Made by a program: the position numbers and the translations under genes. Below, piece by piece: positions 39,480-48,912 of a stretch of 64,000 bases of DNA. Location of the stretch: NCBI GenBank assembly GCA_039621445.1, contig CP154957.1, forward strand, positions 14,562,947-14,626,946. The letters run 5' to 3'. How positions within the stretch are numbered: position 1 is the stretch's first letter; each line of letters begins with the position of its first letter. Under the pieces are notes generated by a model. It saw only the letters and a list, made by a program, of their open reading frames with translations. It did not search any database and had not been told where the DNA came from. The DNA is from Euglena gracilis (taxonomy: Eukaryota; Euglenida; Euglenophyceae; Euglenales).

Positions 39480-40510
39480 TGCCTGGGTGGGGGGGGGTCG
39501 ACCACCCCCCCCCCTCACCACCTCTTCCCGTTGTTCTGGTGGCACCAATTTTTGGACCCTAAAAATTTTTCCCGGCTGTTTTTTTTGACCCATTTTGGGA
39601 CCCATACACGAGGTCCCCCCCAAACCCCCATTTTTTCACACCTTCCAAACATCAACATTTTCTCGAAATTTTGATTTTGAGCGGTTTTCGATGAAAAAAG
39701 AGCCATTGAAAATCAAAAAAAATTCCAAGAGAAAAATATCAGTAAAATTGGATTGTGCCAAAATTTTGTCCATTTTTTTTGAGCTTCGTTTTTTTTTTAC
39801 CCCCTCCTAAAAACGGTACTTGTCTGTTATCGTACGACATACCCCCCCCCCTTTTGGTTATGGTACGACACCCTTTTTTTGGGTTATTTAGGGTTAATTA
39901 AAGGTATAGGGTTAGGTGCGCTCATGCTGCAGTGCGCTACATGGCCACGTTGCGCTCCATGGCCACGTTGCGCTACATGGCCGTGTAGCGCAACATGGCC
40001 ATGTAGCGCTATTATGGGGTTATGGAAGGAGTAGGGTTAGGTGCGCTAATGGCCACGTTGCGCTACATGGCCACGTTGCGCTACATGGCCGTGTAGCGCA
40101 ACGTGGCCATGGAGCGCAACGTGGCCATGTAGCGCACTGCAGCATGAGCGCACCTAACCCTATACCTTTAATTAACCCTAAATAACCCAAAAAAGGCCTG
40201 TCGTACCATAACCAAAAGGGGGGGGGTATGTCGTACGATAACAGACAAGTACCCTAAAAACTACAAATTTTTAACCTGAAATTTTTGAGAATTTTTTTGT
40301 GTTTCCATCAAAAAATCATGTATTTTGGATTCGTTTTTTTCAAAAAAAAAATCAAAAATTTCCCCCGGCCAACATCCCGTAGGCCGAACTTGGTGAAAAT
40401 GCTGTGCTGGGTGGGGGGGGTCGACCCACCCCCCCCACCTCCCGGGTGGGGGGGTCGACCACCCCAGGCCTTCCCGTTCTGCCCTGCTTTTGGGTCATTT
40501 TTAGGGTAAA
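39480..40510. mobile_element. Family I repeat split by family E copy 2
   Basis: Left part 39,484-39,806 has GGTGG, poly-G/C, GTCGACC, TTTTTTGACCCATTTTGGGA, CACACCTTCCAAA, AAATTTTGATTTTGAG and GATTGTGCCAAAATTTTG. Relatives are at 41,770-42,140 and 58,040-58,515. Family E copy 2 is inserted at 39,815, and flanking material continues from 40,262 to about 40,500. Confidence 0.6.
39807..40261. mobile_element. Family E long-hairpin element, copy 2
   Basis: A 439-bp element at 39,815-40,253 with perfect inverted ends GGTACTTGTCTGTTATCGTA, flanked by a perfect 8-bp duplication CTAAAAAC (39,807-39,814 and 40,254-40,261). Central GCGCTACATGGCCACGTT repeats face both ways. Confidence 0.9.
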
Positions 40511-41769
40511 GGTTTTATTTTTTTAAAAAGGTTTTATTACCAGCATGAAGCGCCGACCCCCCGCACTTGGCCGGTCTAGACTCTCAGTAAGCGGTTTTAA
40601 TTGCGCAAAATTGCCTCTTCTGAAGGTTGCGCCAACCATTATTGACCCGACCCAGGCCCTGCCCCATCGACCTCTGGAGGTCGGGCCAACCAGGTCAGCC
40701 TGACCTACTGCAATCCCCCCCTTTTGAAATTTAAGCCCCCCCCTCAAAAATTCGATTCTCTTAATTCAGGTCAAAAATGCATGGAAGCACATCCAAATGT
40801 CCCTGAAAACGTCAAGAAAGTCCCGCATTCAAAAAATGCTGAAACCCGACATTCCGTGGCCAATTTTTTTTTGCAGGACGCCTTCAGCGTTCTGGGTCGA
40901 CTGGCGGGGGGGGGGAGGGGGAGGCTGCCCCCCAATGACAAAATCCCCTTGTTCGTGCAGGGATGGCCACACGCTATTGACTGGTCGCCCCAGCTTATGC
41001 CCTTCTTTGTGTTCTACAGGTTTGGCCAAGGGTTTGTATTTTCAATCAAAAAAAATGTTTTTGATGGCACGCAGGTCCCTGCTACCCACACCTTGTTGTG
41101 GTTCTGTTTGGTTAGGACTGGCCGGCCTTCAACCGGCACATCCTCCTCCCCGGATCCGGGGCTGGGTGGTGGCCCAAAGGCGGCGCCAGATAAGATAAAG
41201 CCAGGCTTTTGCTTGAGGATTTGCAGTCTGGGGGGGGGGGGCTGGACTGCAAGCAGCTGGTCCAAATTTGGTTAGTGGAAATACCAGGTCAAAACCGCGT
41301 TAACATGCCCGGCGTTTGTCATAATGCCCCCCCCCCCCATAAAAGACCCCCCCCTCGGGAGCCAAAATCCCAGGGGGGGTCTTATATGGGTGGTCGGTCC
41401 CGGCCAAAGGGCTGGCTTTCGGCCGGCCAGGGGGAGGGGGTTCTTATTCATCATCCTCCAAGATTGCAAAATTTTCATTCTGGCATTCTCCAAATCTCGA
41501 CGATCGCGAACATGTCTCCTGCTGTGTTGACTGTTCAGGTGCCAAATTCGCCCCTCGATCGAAAACTCCTTCTTTTTACCCCCAACGATGGCCACAAAAA
41601 TCCATCCTAATCCTGCATTGCGTTGCTGGATAAATGGACCTCCAGATTGCCAATTCAACACAAAAAAGTTTGTGCATGGGTCATCATGCGCAAAAAATAG
41701 TCGATTAATCGTTCGGATAGGAGAGATTAATCGCTTTTATTTGTTCACGAGGTCGAACGAACACTATTC
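40511..41769. other. Repeat fragments, no supported gene
   Basis: 40,660-40,800 is a relic of the foldback arm around the satellite (CGACCTCTGGAGGTCGGGCC and a poly-C element). 41,325-41,395 is a small poly-C/poly-G hairpin (ATAAAAGACCCCCC / GGGGGGTCTTATAT). 41,490-41,580 has family N phrases (CCCTCGATCGAAAACTCC). Open frames at 40,724-41,275 and 41,209-41,610 show no domain. Confidence 0.4.
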
Positions 41770-42140
41770 TACCAACCTCAGGTTGGTGGGGGGGTTGGCC
41801 CCCTCCCCACCATCTCTTCCTGTATTTCCGGGAGCCAATTTGGCCCCCAAAAGTTTTTCCCAGTGCCAATTTGGCCCCCAAAAGTTTTTCGCAGCGCCTT
41901 TGGCGCCCGGTGTTTTTTTGACCCATTTTGGGACACATATAGGAGTTCCCCCCAAATACCCCAAACCCCCAAATACCCCATTTTTTCACACCTTCCAAAA
42001 TTTCGGCATTTTCAAAATTTTGATTTTGAGAGGTTTTTGAAACAAAAAAAACACCAGAAAAAAGAAATAAAATAAGAAGAAAATCTCAGTAAAATTTGAT
42101 TGTGCCAAAATTTGGTCCAATTTTTTGACCTTCGTTTTTT
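41770..42140 (+). mobile_element. Family I repeat, copy 2
   Basis: Matches 39,484-39,800 in layout, with TTTTTTTGACCCATTTTGGG, CACACCTTCCAAAATTTC and GATTGTGCCAAAATTTGG. It contains a GCGCCTTTGGCGCC hairpin at about 41,894-41,907 and a 41-base internal direct repeat around TGCCAATTTGGCCCCCAAAA. It ends at CCCTAA-type repeats (42,146-42,181). Confidence 0.65.
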
Positions 42141-42181
42141 TCACCCAACCCTAACCCTAACCCAAACCCAAACCCAAACCC

Positions 42182-42470
42182 AGAGATCCGCTCGCGATCG
42201 TCGATCGATTTCGCAAAATGCATTTTCGGACGATTTCGGACGACACGTGATTGCCACAGATGCCCTAATGGAAAACGTGTCATTGCCACAGATGCCCTAA
42301 TGGAAAACGTGTCATTGCCACAGATGTCTTAATGGAAAACGTGCCTGACCACAGATGCCTTGATGGAAAACGTGTCATTGCCACAAATGCCCTCATGGAA
42401 AACGTGTTCATGACCACGAATTTCAGGGCAGGCATTTGGCGGGCTGAACACGTTTTAAATGCATGGAAAC
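42182..42470 (-). mobile_element. Recombinase-type element Y5, one end only
   Basis: Array of the Y2-type 31/32-bp unit at 42,245-42,405, then the terminal repeat (CATGACCACGAATTTCAGGG, TTTGGCGGGCTGAACACG) at 42,410-42,460. This corresponds to the downstream end of Y2, inverted. A family N scrap (CGCTCGCGATCGTCGATCGA) abuts at 42,188. Confidence 0.65.
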
Positions 42471-42719
42471 ACATCCGAAAGTCCCTGGAAACGTCGAAAA
42501 AACATCCCACATTCAAAAAAAAAAACGGGGGGGGGGGACGGCCAAGTCAGTTGAGTTCCATGACAAAATCCCCTTGTGTGTGCAAGGCAAGGACGGCCAC
42601 AGGTAAACACAATCAGCAATGGCTACCCCTACCCCTTTTCTTTTTGAAGCCTTGAAATGTTTGATTGCAGGTGCAGCCGGTTGTTCAGAAACATGATAAA
42701 TTGGCCCAAATAAGGTACC

Positions 42720-43400
42720 AGCTACCGGGGGGAAAAAAACTTGTACGGGAAAAAATGTTGTGGGAAAAATTCTGGACGAAATTTTGTCCAGGATTTTTCC
42801 CGCCTTTTTAAGGATCCGTCCAGGATTTTTCCCGGCAGATTTAAGGAAAGTCCAATTTCCTCCAGTGAATGACCCCCCCAAAAAAATCTTCGGCGCTGCG
42901 CGCCGATTTGCAGCAGGAATTCTTGTTCCTCTCAGGAATCGGTGTTGTACCTCCTGCCTCTGCTCTTCAAAATTATTTTGTAAATTTCATGTTTTTTTAT
43001 GTCTGCTTGCAATCAAAACCCAAGGGACAGAAAAAAAACAATCCTGCCAGGAAGCTGTCCTTCCCAACCGCCCCGAAGCGTGCGTAGCCCACAGCGTGTG
43101 CATGAGTTGTGTGCCAGAAACCGCTTCGTGTCTGTCAACACGGCAGTCTTATCACCCCAGCGGAATGTACACTTTCTGTTTGGTTCACCAGGTGCACCCA
43201 TGATTTCTCGTTCAACTGCTGGTTGGCGCAAAACCTTTGCGGTTTTTTTCAGCTGTCCAATATTTTTTCCCACCTGGTTTAAGCGAGCGTTCAGGATTTT
43301 TCCCGGCATTTTAAGGATTCGTCCAATATTTTTCCCGGCAGAATTTTTCCCGTCGGCAATTGTTCCCGGTCAGATTTCCCCCCCCCCCCCGGTATCCCAA
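42720..43400 (+). mobile_element. Family P element, copy with unique core
   Basis: 42,740-42,870 and 43,270-43,380 repeat GTCCAGGATTTTTCCCG, TTTAAGGAT(C/T)CGTCCA and CCCGGTCAGATTTCCCCC. Similar left and right blocks occur at 55,690-55,860 and 56,030-56,180 around a different core. A GGCGCTGCGCGCC hairpin lies at about 42,891. The core (43,050-43,195) contains an exon-like stretch ending TCACCAG/GTGCAC that is open on both strands and unassigned. Confidence 0.5.
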
Positions 43401-43625
43401 AGAGCCGCCCAACTCGGGCCAATTCACATGGGGGGGACCCTTACTCAGCGCCTTCGGTGCCTCACTCAGGGCGGCTCTTTGGGTTCGCTGGGGACCTTGC
43501 AGAGGCCAATCTAACAACGTTGAGCAGGAAATATTCTGCTATTTGCAAAATAATTGTAACCCCTACTCCTTCAAAGATCGTCAGAAATACTTTTTGGCCA
43601 CAGGTAAACGCCATCAGCAATTTTT

Positions 43626-43945
43626 TTGCAGGGAGTGGTGACGACCAAATTCAGCCACGCCGCTTGGTACTCTTATTTCCTGTCACTGGGAAATCCTAAT
43701 TTCACAATTCTTGTACCTCCCTGGACCCCAAATGCCATCGATTCGAAGACAAAAATCGTTTCTGTATGGTTTGTTAAGCATTTTAAACCAAGCAGCACCC
43801 AAAACTACCACAAATTTCGATTAAGATTCTGGCCGATCCGACGATTGCGAGCGTATCTCGGGCTGTGTGCAACGTTAGGTACCAAGTTACCCCTCGATTG
43901 AAAGCTCTTTTCAACACACGGCCAGCGGTGCCCATCTGACTTTTC
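43626..43945 (+). repeat. Family N internal fragment
   Basis: Homologous, inverted, to about 22,040-22,330: shared ATTGCGAGCGTATCTCGGGC, CCCTCGATTGAAAGCTCTTT and CTTATTTCCTGTCACTGGGA-like stretches. The frame 43,626-43,901 is open but its peptide is unrecognised. Confidence 0.55.
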
Positions 43946-43954
43946 CACGCTTCA

Positions 43955-44392
43955 CGGGGCTCACAAAGTTTGCCGTGCGTTTAGGTATGGGGGGAGGGGT
44001 AACACGTTTTCCATTAGAGCATCTGTGGCAATGACACGTTTTCCATTAAGGCATCTGTGGTCAGGCACGTTTTCCATTAAGGCATCTGTGGCAATGACAC
44101 GTTTTCCATTAAGGCATCTGTGGTCAGGCACGTTTTCCATTAGGGCGCCGTTTTTTGGGGTCTGAATTTCACATTTTCCCGTTTTTGACCCCTTGCGTGA
44201 ATCATGACCACGAATTTCAGGGCAGGCATTTGGCGGGCTCTGAACACGGTTTTAAACAAATTGTGGCTGAGCCCAGATTTCAGCCTGAAAACGTGTTCAG
44301 GCTGAAACGTGTTCAGGCCCCCGAAGGGGGCCCCCTCCTGAACACGTTTTCAGGCTGAAATCTGGGCTCAGCCACAATTTGTGTGTAAAAAC
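43955..44392 (+). mobile_element. Recombinase-type element Y4, upstream end
   Basis: Starts within the recombinase gene start region (CACAAAGTTTGCCGTGCGTT, matching 33,237-33,256; the ATG is mutated). It continues with the Y2-type array (43,995-44,150), terminal repeat (44,200-44,255) and palindrome (44,262-44,390). This is the same order as the right side of Y2, so it is a truncated copy. Confidence 0.7.
44262..44392. repeat. Palindrome outside Y4
   Basis: The same arm sequence as 33,568-33,682 (AATTGTGGCTGAGCCCAGAT and complement), with a short internal duplication of GTTCAGGCTGAAAC on one arm and a CCCGAAGGGGG centre. Confidence 0.88.
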
Positions 44393-45240
44393 TGAATTAA
44401 GAGAATCAAATTTTTGAGGGGGGGGGGGGCTTAAATTTCAGGTCGGCCCAACCTCCAGACCAATTTTCCGCATGGAGCCCCCCCGCAATGCTTTAGCGCT
44501 GTGCGCCAAGGGCGCTTTTTATACAAAAATCGTTTGCAACTAACGGCTTAGCAGGGGGCGCCGGGTGGCCCCAAGGACCCAAATTCCTAAGGCCCCATAC
44601 ACTGGTTCGGGCATGAAGCCGGTGTCTGGGGAACCCAAAATAAAAGTGCCAAAAGTGTCCAAAATGCTTTGTAGACATGGGGTCTGAGCAGTTTTTGGGG
44701 GTCTTCAGCAAGAAATTGGGGGTTCTTGTGCAATGATTTCCTTTTGGCCAATTTTGGGGAATTTCTGAAATGCAGCACTGCTGAAATTCAAACCATCTGC
44801 TGAAAGCCTTTGAGAACAGGGTCGGAACATGTGATTGGCGATTTTCAGAGCGCTGTGCAGTGTGGCTGAGTTCTGTGGGAACCAAGTGAAAGGTCTTGGG
44901 GAGAGAGCTTTTAATTGGAATATGTGCCATCCAGTCCATAGCTTGCCCACCCCCTGGAATGGAGAGGGGCTGCCAAGCCAGCCCAAGTTTACCAGCCTAA
45001 TCCCGCACCCACCACAGTGTCCCCAAATGCCACCGAAGTGATTTTTCAATGAGAAGACAGCCTGGAGGGAGCATCAACCCCAATTTCGGAGCTCTTTTAG
45101 CCCAGTGTGGAATAACGCTGCAAGGTGTATTTGGTCCGCAACAAGGCCTTTTCTTTGAAGGCTCCCCCGGCTGCATCCCAGGAATATCCCCCCCATTCCT
45201 TGAAATCCCCCACTGAACTGCACCCGGCACCATTTTGGTG
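44393..45240. repeat. Foldback scrap and family N fragment
   Basis: 44,395-44,480 resembles the satellite-flanking foldback arm. 44,580-44,960 is a reverse-complement family N stretch (GGTTCGGGCATGAAGCCGGT, AAAGTGCCAAAAGTGTCCAAA). 44,960-45,240 is unique but shows no gene. Confidence 0.5.
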
Positions 45241-45367
45241 CGGTTTGTGAATCTCAGCAGTTTCCGAATGGTTGCCCATCCCGAGTTCCACATGGTCTGC
45301 GGCTTTGATTTTATTTATTTGTCATTGGGTCCAATTCCGATCCAGCCTTTTTCCTGCTCTTCTGCAG

Positions 45368-45547
45368 CTGGTGACTTCCCCCATCAAGTGAAGGTCTGTT
45401 TGCAGTGCACTGAAGCTGCAAAGCTCCAGATGCTGCAGAATGCCTTTCATGGTGCACAGTACATGTGTCAAGTGCATTATCGCACACCTGTGGCTCAGTT
45501 TGGCTATGACGTTGATTATGCAACGAAAAGGCTTGAGGGCCGGATGG
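45368..45547 (+). CDS. Exon of unidentified gene
   Basis: Preceded by a strong polypyrimidine/AG site (CCTGCTCTTCTGCAG) and followed by GG/GTTTTC. The peptide includes AKLQMLQNAFHGAQYMCQVH and ends YDVDYATKRLEGRM. A 64-bp intron (45,548-45,611) joins it in frame to the next exon. I do not recognise the family. Cysteines occur in VCLQCTEA. Upstream exons were not found. Confidence 0.5.
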
Positions 45548-45611
45548 GTTTTCTTCTTCCACTCTTCCTCTCTCGACAGCCTGGTCCAGACCTAATTTTG
45601 TTGGTTTGCAG

Positions 45612-45721
45612 AACAACAGAAAGCAACGGTTCCCCTAATTGAGCACTACTTGCACAACTATGACGTGTGTGCAAACCAGCATACACACAGGATGTTCTTT
45701 CTAAATCGCCGAAAAACACAT
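45612..45721 (+). CDS. Exon of unidentified gene, follows 45,368
   Basis: After GGTTTGCAG the frame reads EQQKATVPLIEHYLHNYDVC, then HTHRMFFLNRRK. Its first two bases complete the glutamate codon split by the preceding intron. A GT at 45,722 could be the donor; otherwise the frame runs on to about 45,820. The charged sequence fits a helical domain, but no family is assigned. Confidence 0.45.
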
Positions 45722-45849
45722 GTAGACGCAAACAAAAAGACGCACCAAAAGCATGTTTTTTTTGTTGAATACCCGGTTTTTTTTGCCAAAAAAAACACGG
45801 TGAAAACCAGGTTGTTTTAAAAACAATTTGTCATCCCTGCATGCACACA

Positions 45850-45920
<71 letters not shown>
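45850..45920 (+). repeat. TAA microsatellite
   Basis: About 23 TAA triplets followed by AT-rich decayed repeats to about 46,030. Confidence 0.95.
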
Positions 45921-45922
<2 letters not shown>

Positions 45923-46114
45923 CGAGTATTAGTATTAACGATTAATTAATATTATTGCTTATTAACATTGTTAATAATTATTATTAATCAGTATATCAAT
46001 AATATCAAGAGCAATAATATTAATAATATCAATATTGATTGGGTTTGGGTTGATGCATCTGGATTGGCAATTAAACTTGCATCAGCAACACCCTTTTTGA
46101 CCTGAACCCCCCAG

Positions 46115-46435
46115 AAAACGAAGATTAAACATGTGTCGTTCTCTTGCAAGAATGTGCTCAGTTCCACCCCAGAGTACATCGGCACTGAACTCTACACGAC
46201 AGAGGTTGCGTACCGCAATGCTCGGCTGCTGGGCAAGGTGGAGTCAGATTGGCTTCAGACGGCCACCGCCTTCTGGATCGAGAGCCAGGGTCGACTGCCG
46301 CGGGCCGTGTCGGCCAGTGGGGCAGAAAACCATCGGCCAAGAACGCCAATGCCCAAGGATGTGCATTGCAACCTCGTTGCCTCAAACCCTGTGCCACTGT
46401 TTCCCCATGCCCAGAGCTCCAGCAATGCTTTTTGA
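46115..46435 (+). CDS. Possible terminal exon, unidentified
   Basis: Follows CTGAACCCCCCAG and reads 106 codons to TGA (46,433). It includes EYIGTELYTTEVAYRNARLL and KVESDWLQTATAFWIESQGR. Codon use is G/C-ending in this segment, unlike the AT-rich flanks, which supports coding. The minus strand is also open (46,158-46,499), though its peptide looks less natural. It could belong with the exons at 45,368 and 45,612, same strand. Family unknown. Confidence 0.45.
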   Translation, partial: KTKIKHVSFSCKNVLSSTPEYIGTELYTTEVAYRNARLLGKVESDWLQTATAFWIESQGRLPRAVSASGAENHRPRTPMPKDVHCNLVASNPVPLFPHAQSSSNAF

Positions 46436-46596
46436 TGGGGATTGTTGCCAGAATTTTTTGACAGAAATTGCAAAGTGGCTTTTGAAAGGCTTGAACCATC
46501 TTCTGAAAAATAGTTGGTCAACGATTCTGGAACCTGAACAGTGATATTTTTGGTGCAACGGTTTGTGCATACGGTGGCAAAAAAAAATGAGGGAAG

Positions 46597-46968
46597 GTGG
46601 GCGACAATCCGGGAAAATTCTTTCCAAATCCCGGTTCGGGATGCTCTGCCACCAGCCATCTGCACCTGAAGGGTCCTGCCATACCCACAGTCACTGTTGG
46701 TCATCATCCTTCCCCAATGCCACTTGGGATCATGGATTTGTACAAGGGGAATGACATGGATTTTCTGGTGGGGGAGACCGAACGGGCTTGTTATGGAGGA
46801 GGGCGGTATGCCGAAGGGGACACAGCCTTCCCAACCAAGATGCTGCGGAGGATTAGCAGTGATTTAATTCGGATTGCTGGTTCACCCCAAGCAAATGTCA
46901 TGGCGTCAAATTCTTCCATTTTCACAAAAAGAATTGCCCAACATAGCAGACAAAGAATATTCTTTTGA
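46597..46968 (+). CDS. Hypothetical frame, possibly exonic
   Basis: Contains MDLYKGNDMDFLVGETERAC, YGGGRYAEGD and PTKMLRRISSDLIRIAG. The stretch 46,730-46,890 looks coding, but a minus-strand frame (46,791-47,105) is equally open and also plausible. Strand uncertain. No domain recognised. 46,970-47,700 shows no gene beyond a short minus frame near 47,316-47,558. Confidence 0.25.
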   Translation: MGDNPGKFFPNPGSGCSATSHLHLKGPAIPTVTVGHHPSPMPLGIMDLYKGNDMDFLVGETERACYGGGRYAEGDTAFPTKMLRRISSDLIRIAGSPQANVMASNSSIFTKRIAQHSRQRIFF

Positions 46969-47814
46969 TAGTTTGAGTTTTTCCTGGAGGGTTCCCATAT
47001 CCTCATCCAGACTGCAGGACCCCCTTTGAAGTGGTCCGCTGAAACAAAGTTAGGCCGCTTCAGCCCAGCTGGACAGAGGGAAAAGGTTTTGGTGCAAAGT
47101 GCCAAACATATCTGGAAAGCAGGTCAAAACGATCAAGAACTGTTGTTTTTTGTGGTTTAGGCATCCCACCTCAAAGGCTTGGCTGAGATTTCTCCAAATC
47201 TAATAAAAATATTTTTTTTGAATTTTCGAAGAAAATGAATGTTTTTGCCCCTTTTTCGCATTGCTAAAATCTGCAATTTCCCGCTCCTCAGGCTTGCTGG
47301 ATATTGACACAAAAACTAAAACATATGCCTTTGACATCTCCCCCCTGACACCAGTCGTTGCTTGACAGTTTCAGCGGGCTTTCTTGATGTAGTGGCCTCA
47401 GCATCATGACTTTGGTTGAATGGAACCAGAAATGCCCCGTGCAGGTTTCTTTTGGCATATGATGGTGTACTGTGGGAGACAAAATTGCAACAGCGAACAG
47501 GTGTTGGGTGCAACCCTCCTCCTCTCTCTATCTCCACTATGAAGAATTGCAGCAACAACTCTCCACAGCCAAGGATACCACCGATAATATTTTAAAATAC
47601 AAACTTTAAACGACTCCCTGATATTATTAGTATCATCGTTATTATTATCATTTATATTGAGAATAACCTTTCAATGTACACCTGAACTATTCTTTTTTTG
47701 TACTCTTCTCTGTTCTCCAAACCCTTCCCTTTTTTAGGAAGAAAATGTCGGAGGTCCAGAGACATTTGAATCATCGGGAACCAAGGCTGGTCCGTTCCAT
47801 TTTTAGCAAAATAT

Positions 47815-48114
47815 GTGCTTGCAACCCCACATCATTTTGCCAGGTTCAGATTATTTGACATCTATGGAGGCTGTTTTTTCAATTCTGTTTCACCCTCAAA
47901 ATTCCGCAAAGAAGCAAGAAAGAAGCCTGCTGCAGACATCCTTGTCCCTGGTATCGTTTGGCGCGACTTGACCCCCACCCCTCCCATCCCCTCCCCAACC
48001 AGCTCCCCACTGCCCCATTGCGAGGAGAGACCGGGCGTGACATGTTTATGCCCCCGCGCCGACCACTACTATGCAGTCGTGATCACACCATTGCTTGAGG
48101 TGTTCTCCTCTTGA
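47815..48114 (+). CDS. Hypothetical frame, 99 codons
   Basis: Unrecognised. It includes VSPSKFRKEARKKPAADILV, then a proline/serine stretch. A possible 3' splice site (CCCTTTTTTAG) lies at about 47,738. No support beyond openness and non-repetitive sequence. Confidence 0.2.
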   Translation: MLATPHHFARFRLFDIYGGCFFNSVSPSKFRKEARKKPAADILVPGIVWRDLTPTPPIPSPTSSPLPHCEERPGVTCLCPRADHYYAVVITPLLEVFSS

Positions 48115-48154
48115 ATGCAAGGTGAGGAGGAGGCTGTACGCAGGCTTCTTTTTA

Positions 48155-48625
48155 AGTCAGAATACGGGGGGTCCCACCCCGGAGGCCTGGGTATGGGTTT
48201 CGGCGCAAAGCGCCAAAAACTTTTTTTGGGAAATGCCCTCAGACGGTCCGAATTTGGGGAGTCCCCCCCGGGGGGGGGTCCCGTGCCAGGCTTTGTTGGG
48301 GGGGGGGGGGACGACCCCGTGGGTTCTTAAAAAAAGCCTGGCTGTATGGGGTTTAGGTGCGGGGGTGTCCCCCCAATCCCCCCTCCCCACCTGCCAGGGG
48401 GTCCGGACTGATAGGGGAGTACCCAGGACCCCCCAGAAGGTCAATTTTTCCTTCCGGCACTTCGTGCCATTTTCTTTGCATTTTTCACAAGTTTTGCCCA
48501 AAAAGTGCCCAAAATGGCACTTTTGGCGTTTTGGGGGCACGGTCAAAGTTTTTCTGCTGGCGCTTCGCATTTGGCCGAAACAGTCACCCGGTGCACCAGT
48601 ATTTAGGTGGGGTGACCCCAGCAGG
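48155..48625 (-). mobile_element. Family H relative, reverse orientation
   Basis: Carries family H interior phrases: AAAAAGTGCCCAAAATGGCA, GGTTTAGGTGCGGGG and a GGCGCAAAGCGCC hairpin (48,201-48,214), with poly-C/G. The CAGGG ends and target duplication were not found. It abuts family K copy 2. Confidence 0.55.
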
Positions 48626-48912
48626 CTGTTTTTTACCAACCCCGGGGGGTGGGGAGGCAGAGGTCCGGAGTGCCTGTGAGTGCCTGTCCAGGCGGGCACT
48701 ACCCCCCCCCCGGGGGGGTCATTTCGGCCTGTGCCCGGGCACATTCCTTTGAAAATAGGCCATTTTTGGCTCCCTGGCGCCTTCGGCGCCGGGGTTGTGC
48801 TAGGGCACTTTTGGCCGTGTGCCCTACCCCCCCCCCCCCCGGGGGTCGGATTTGGAGTGCCTGCCAAGGCAGGCACCACCCCCCCCCGGGTGTGGGGTCG
48901 GCACCCGACTAA
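48626..48912 (+). mobile_element. Family K element, copy 2
   Basis: Nearly identical to 8,577-8,873: CTGTTTTTTACCAACC end, GGCACATTCCTTTGAAAATA, a GGCGCCTTCGGCGCC hairpin (48,776-48,790), two GGCAGGCA palindromes and GTCGGCACCCGACTAA. The inner hairpin is perfect here but decayed in copy 1 (GGCGACTTTGGCGC). Confidence 0.75.

Noticed and set aside
45701-45922. Poly-Leu membrane protein on the minus strand
   Set aside because: Translation of the TAA microsatellite.
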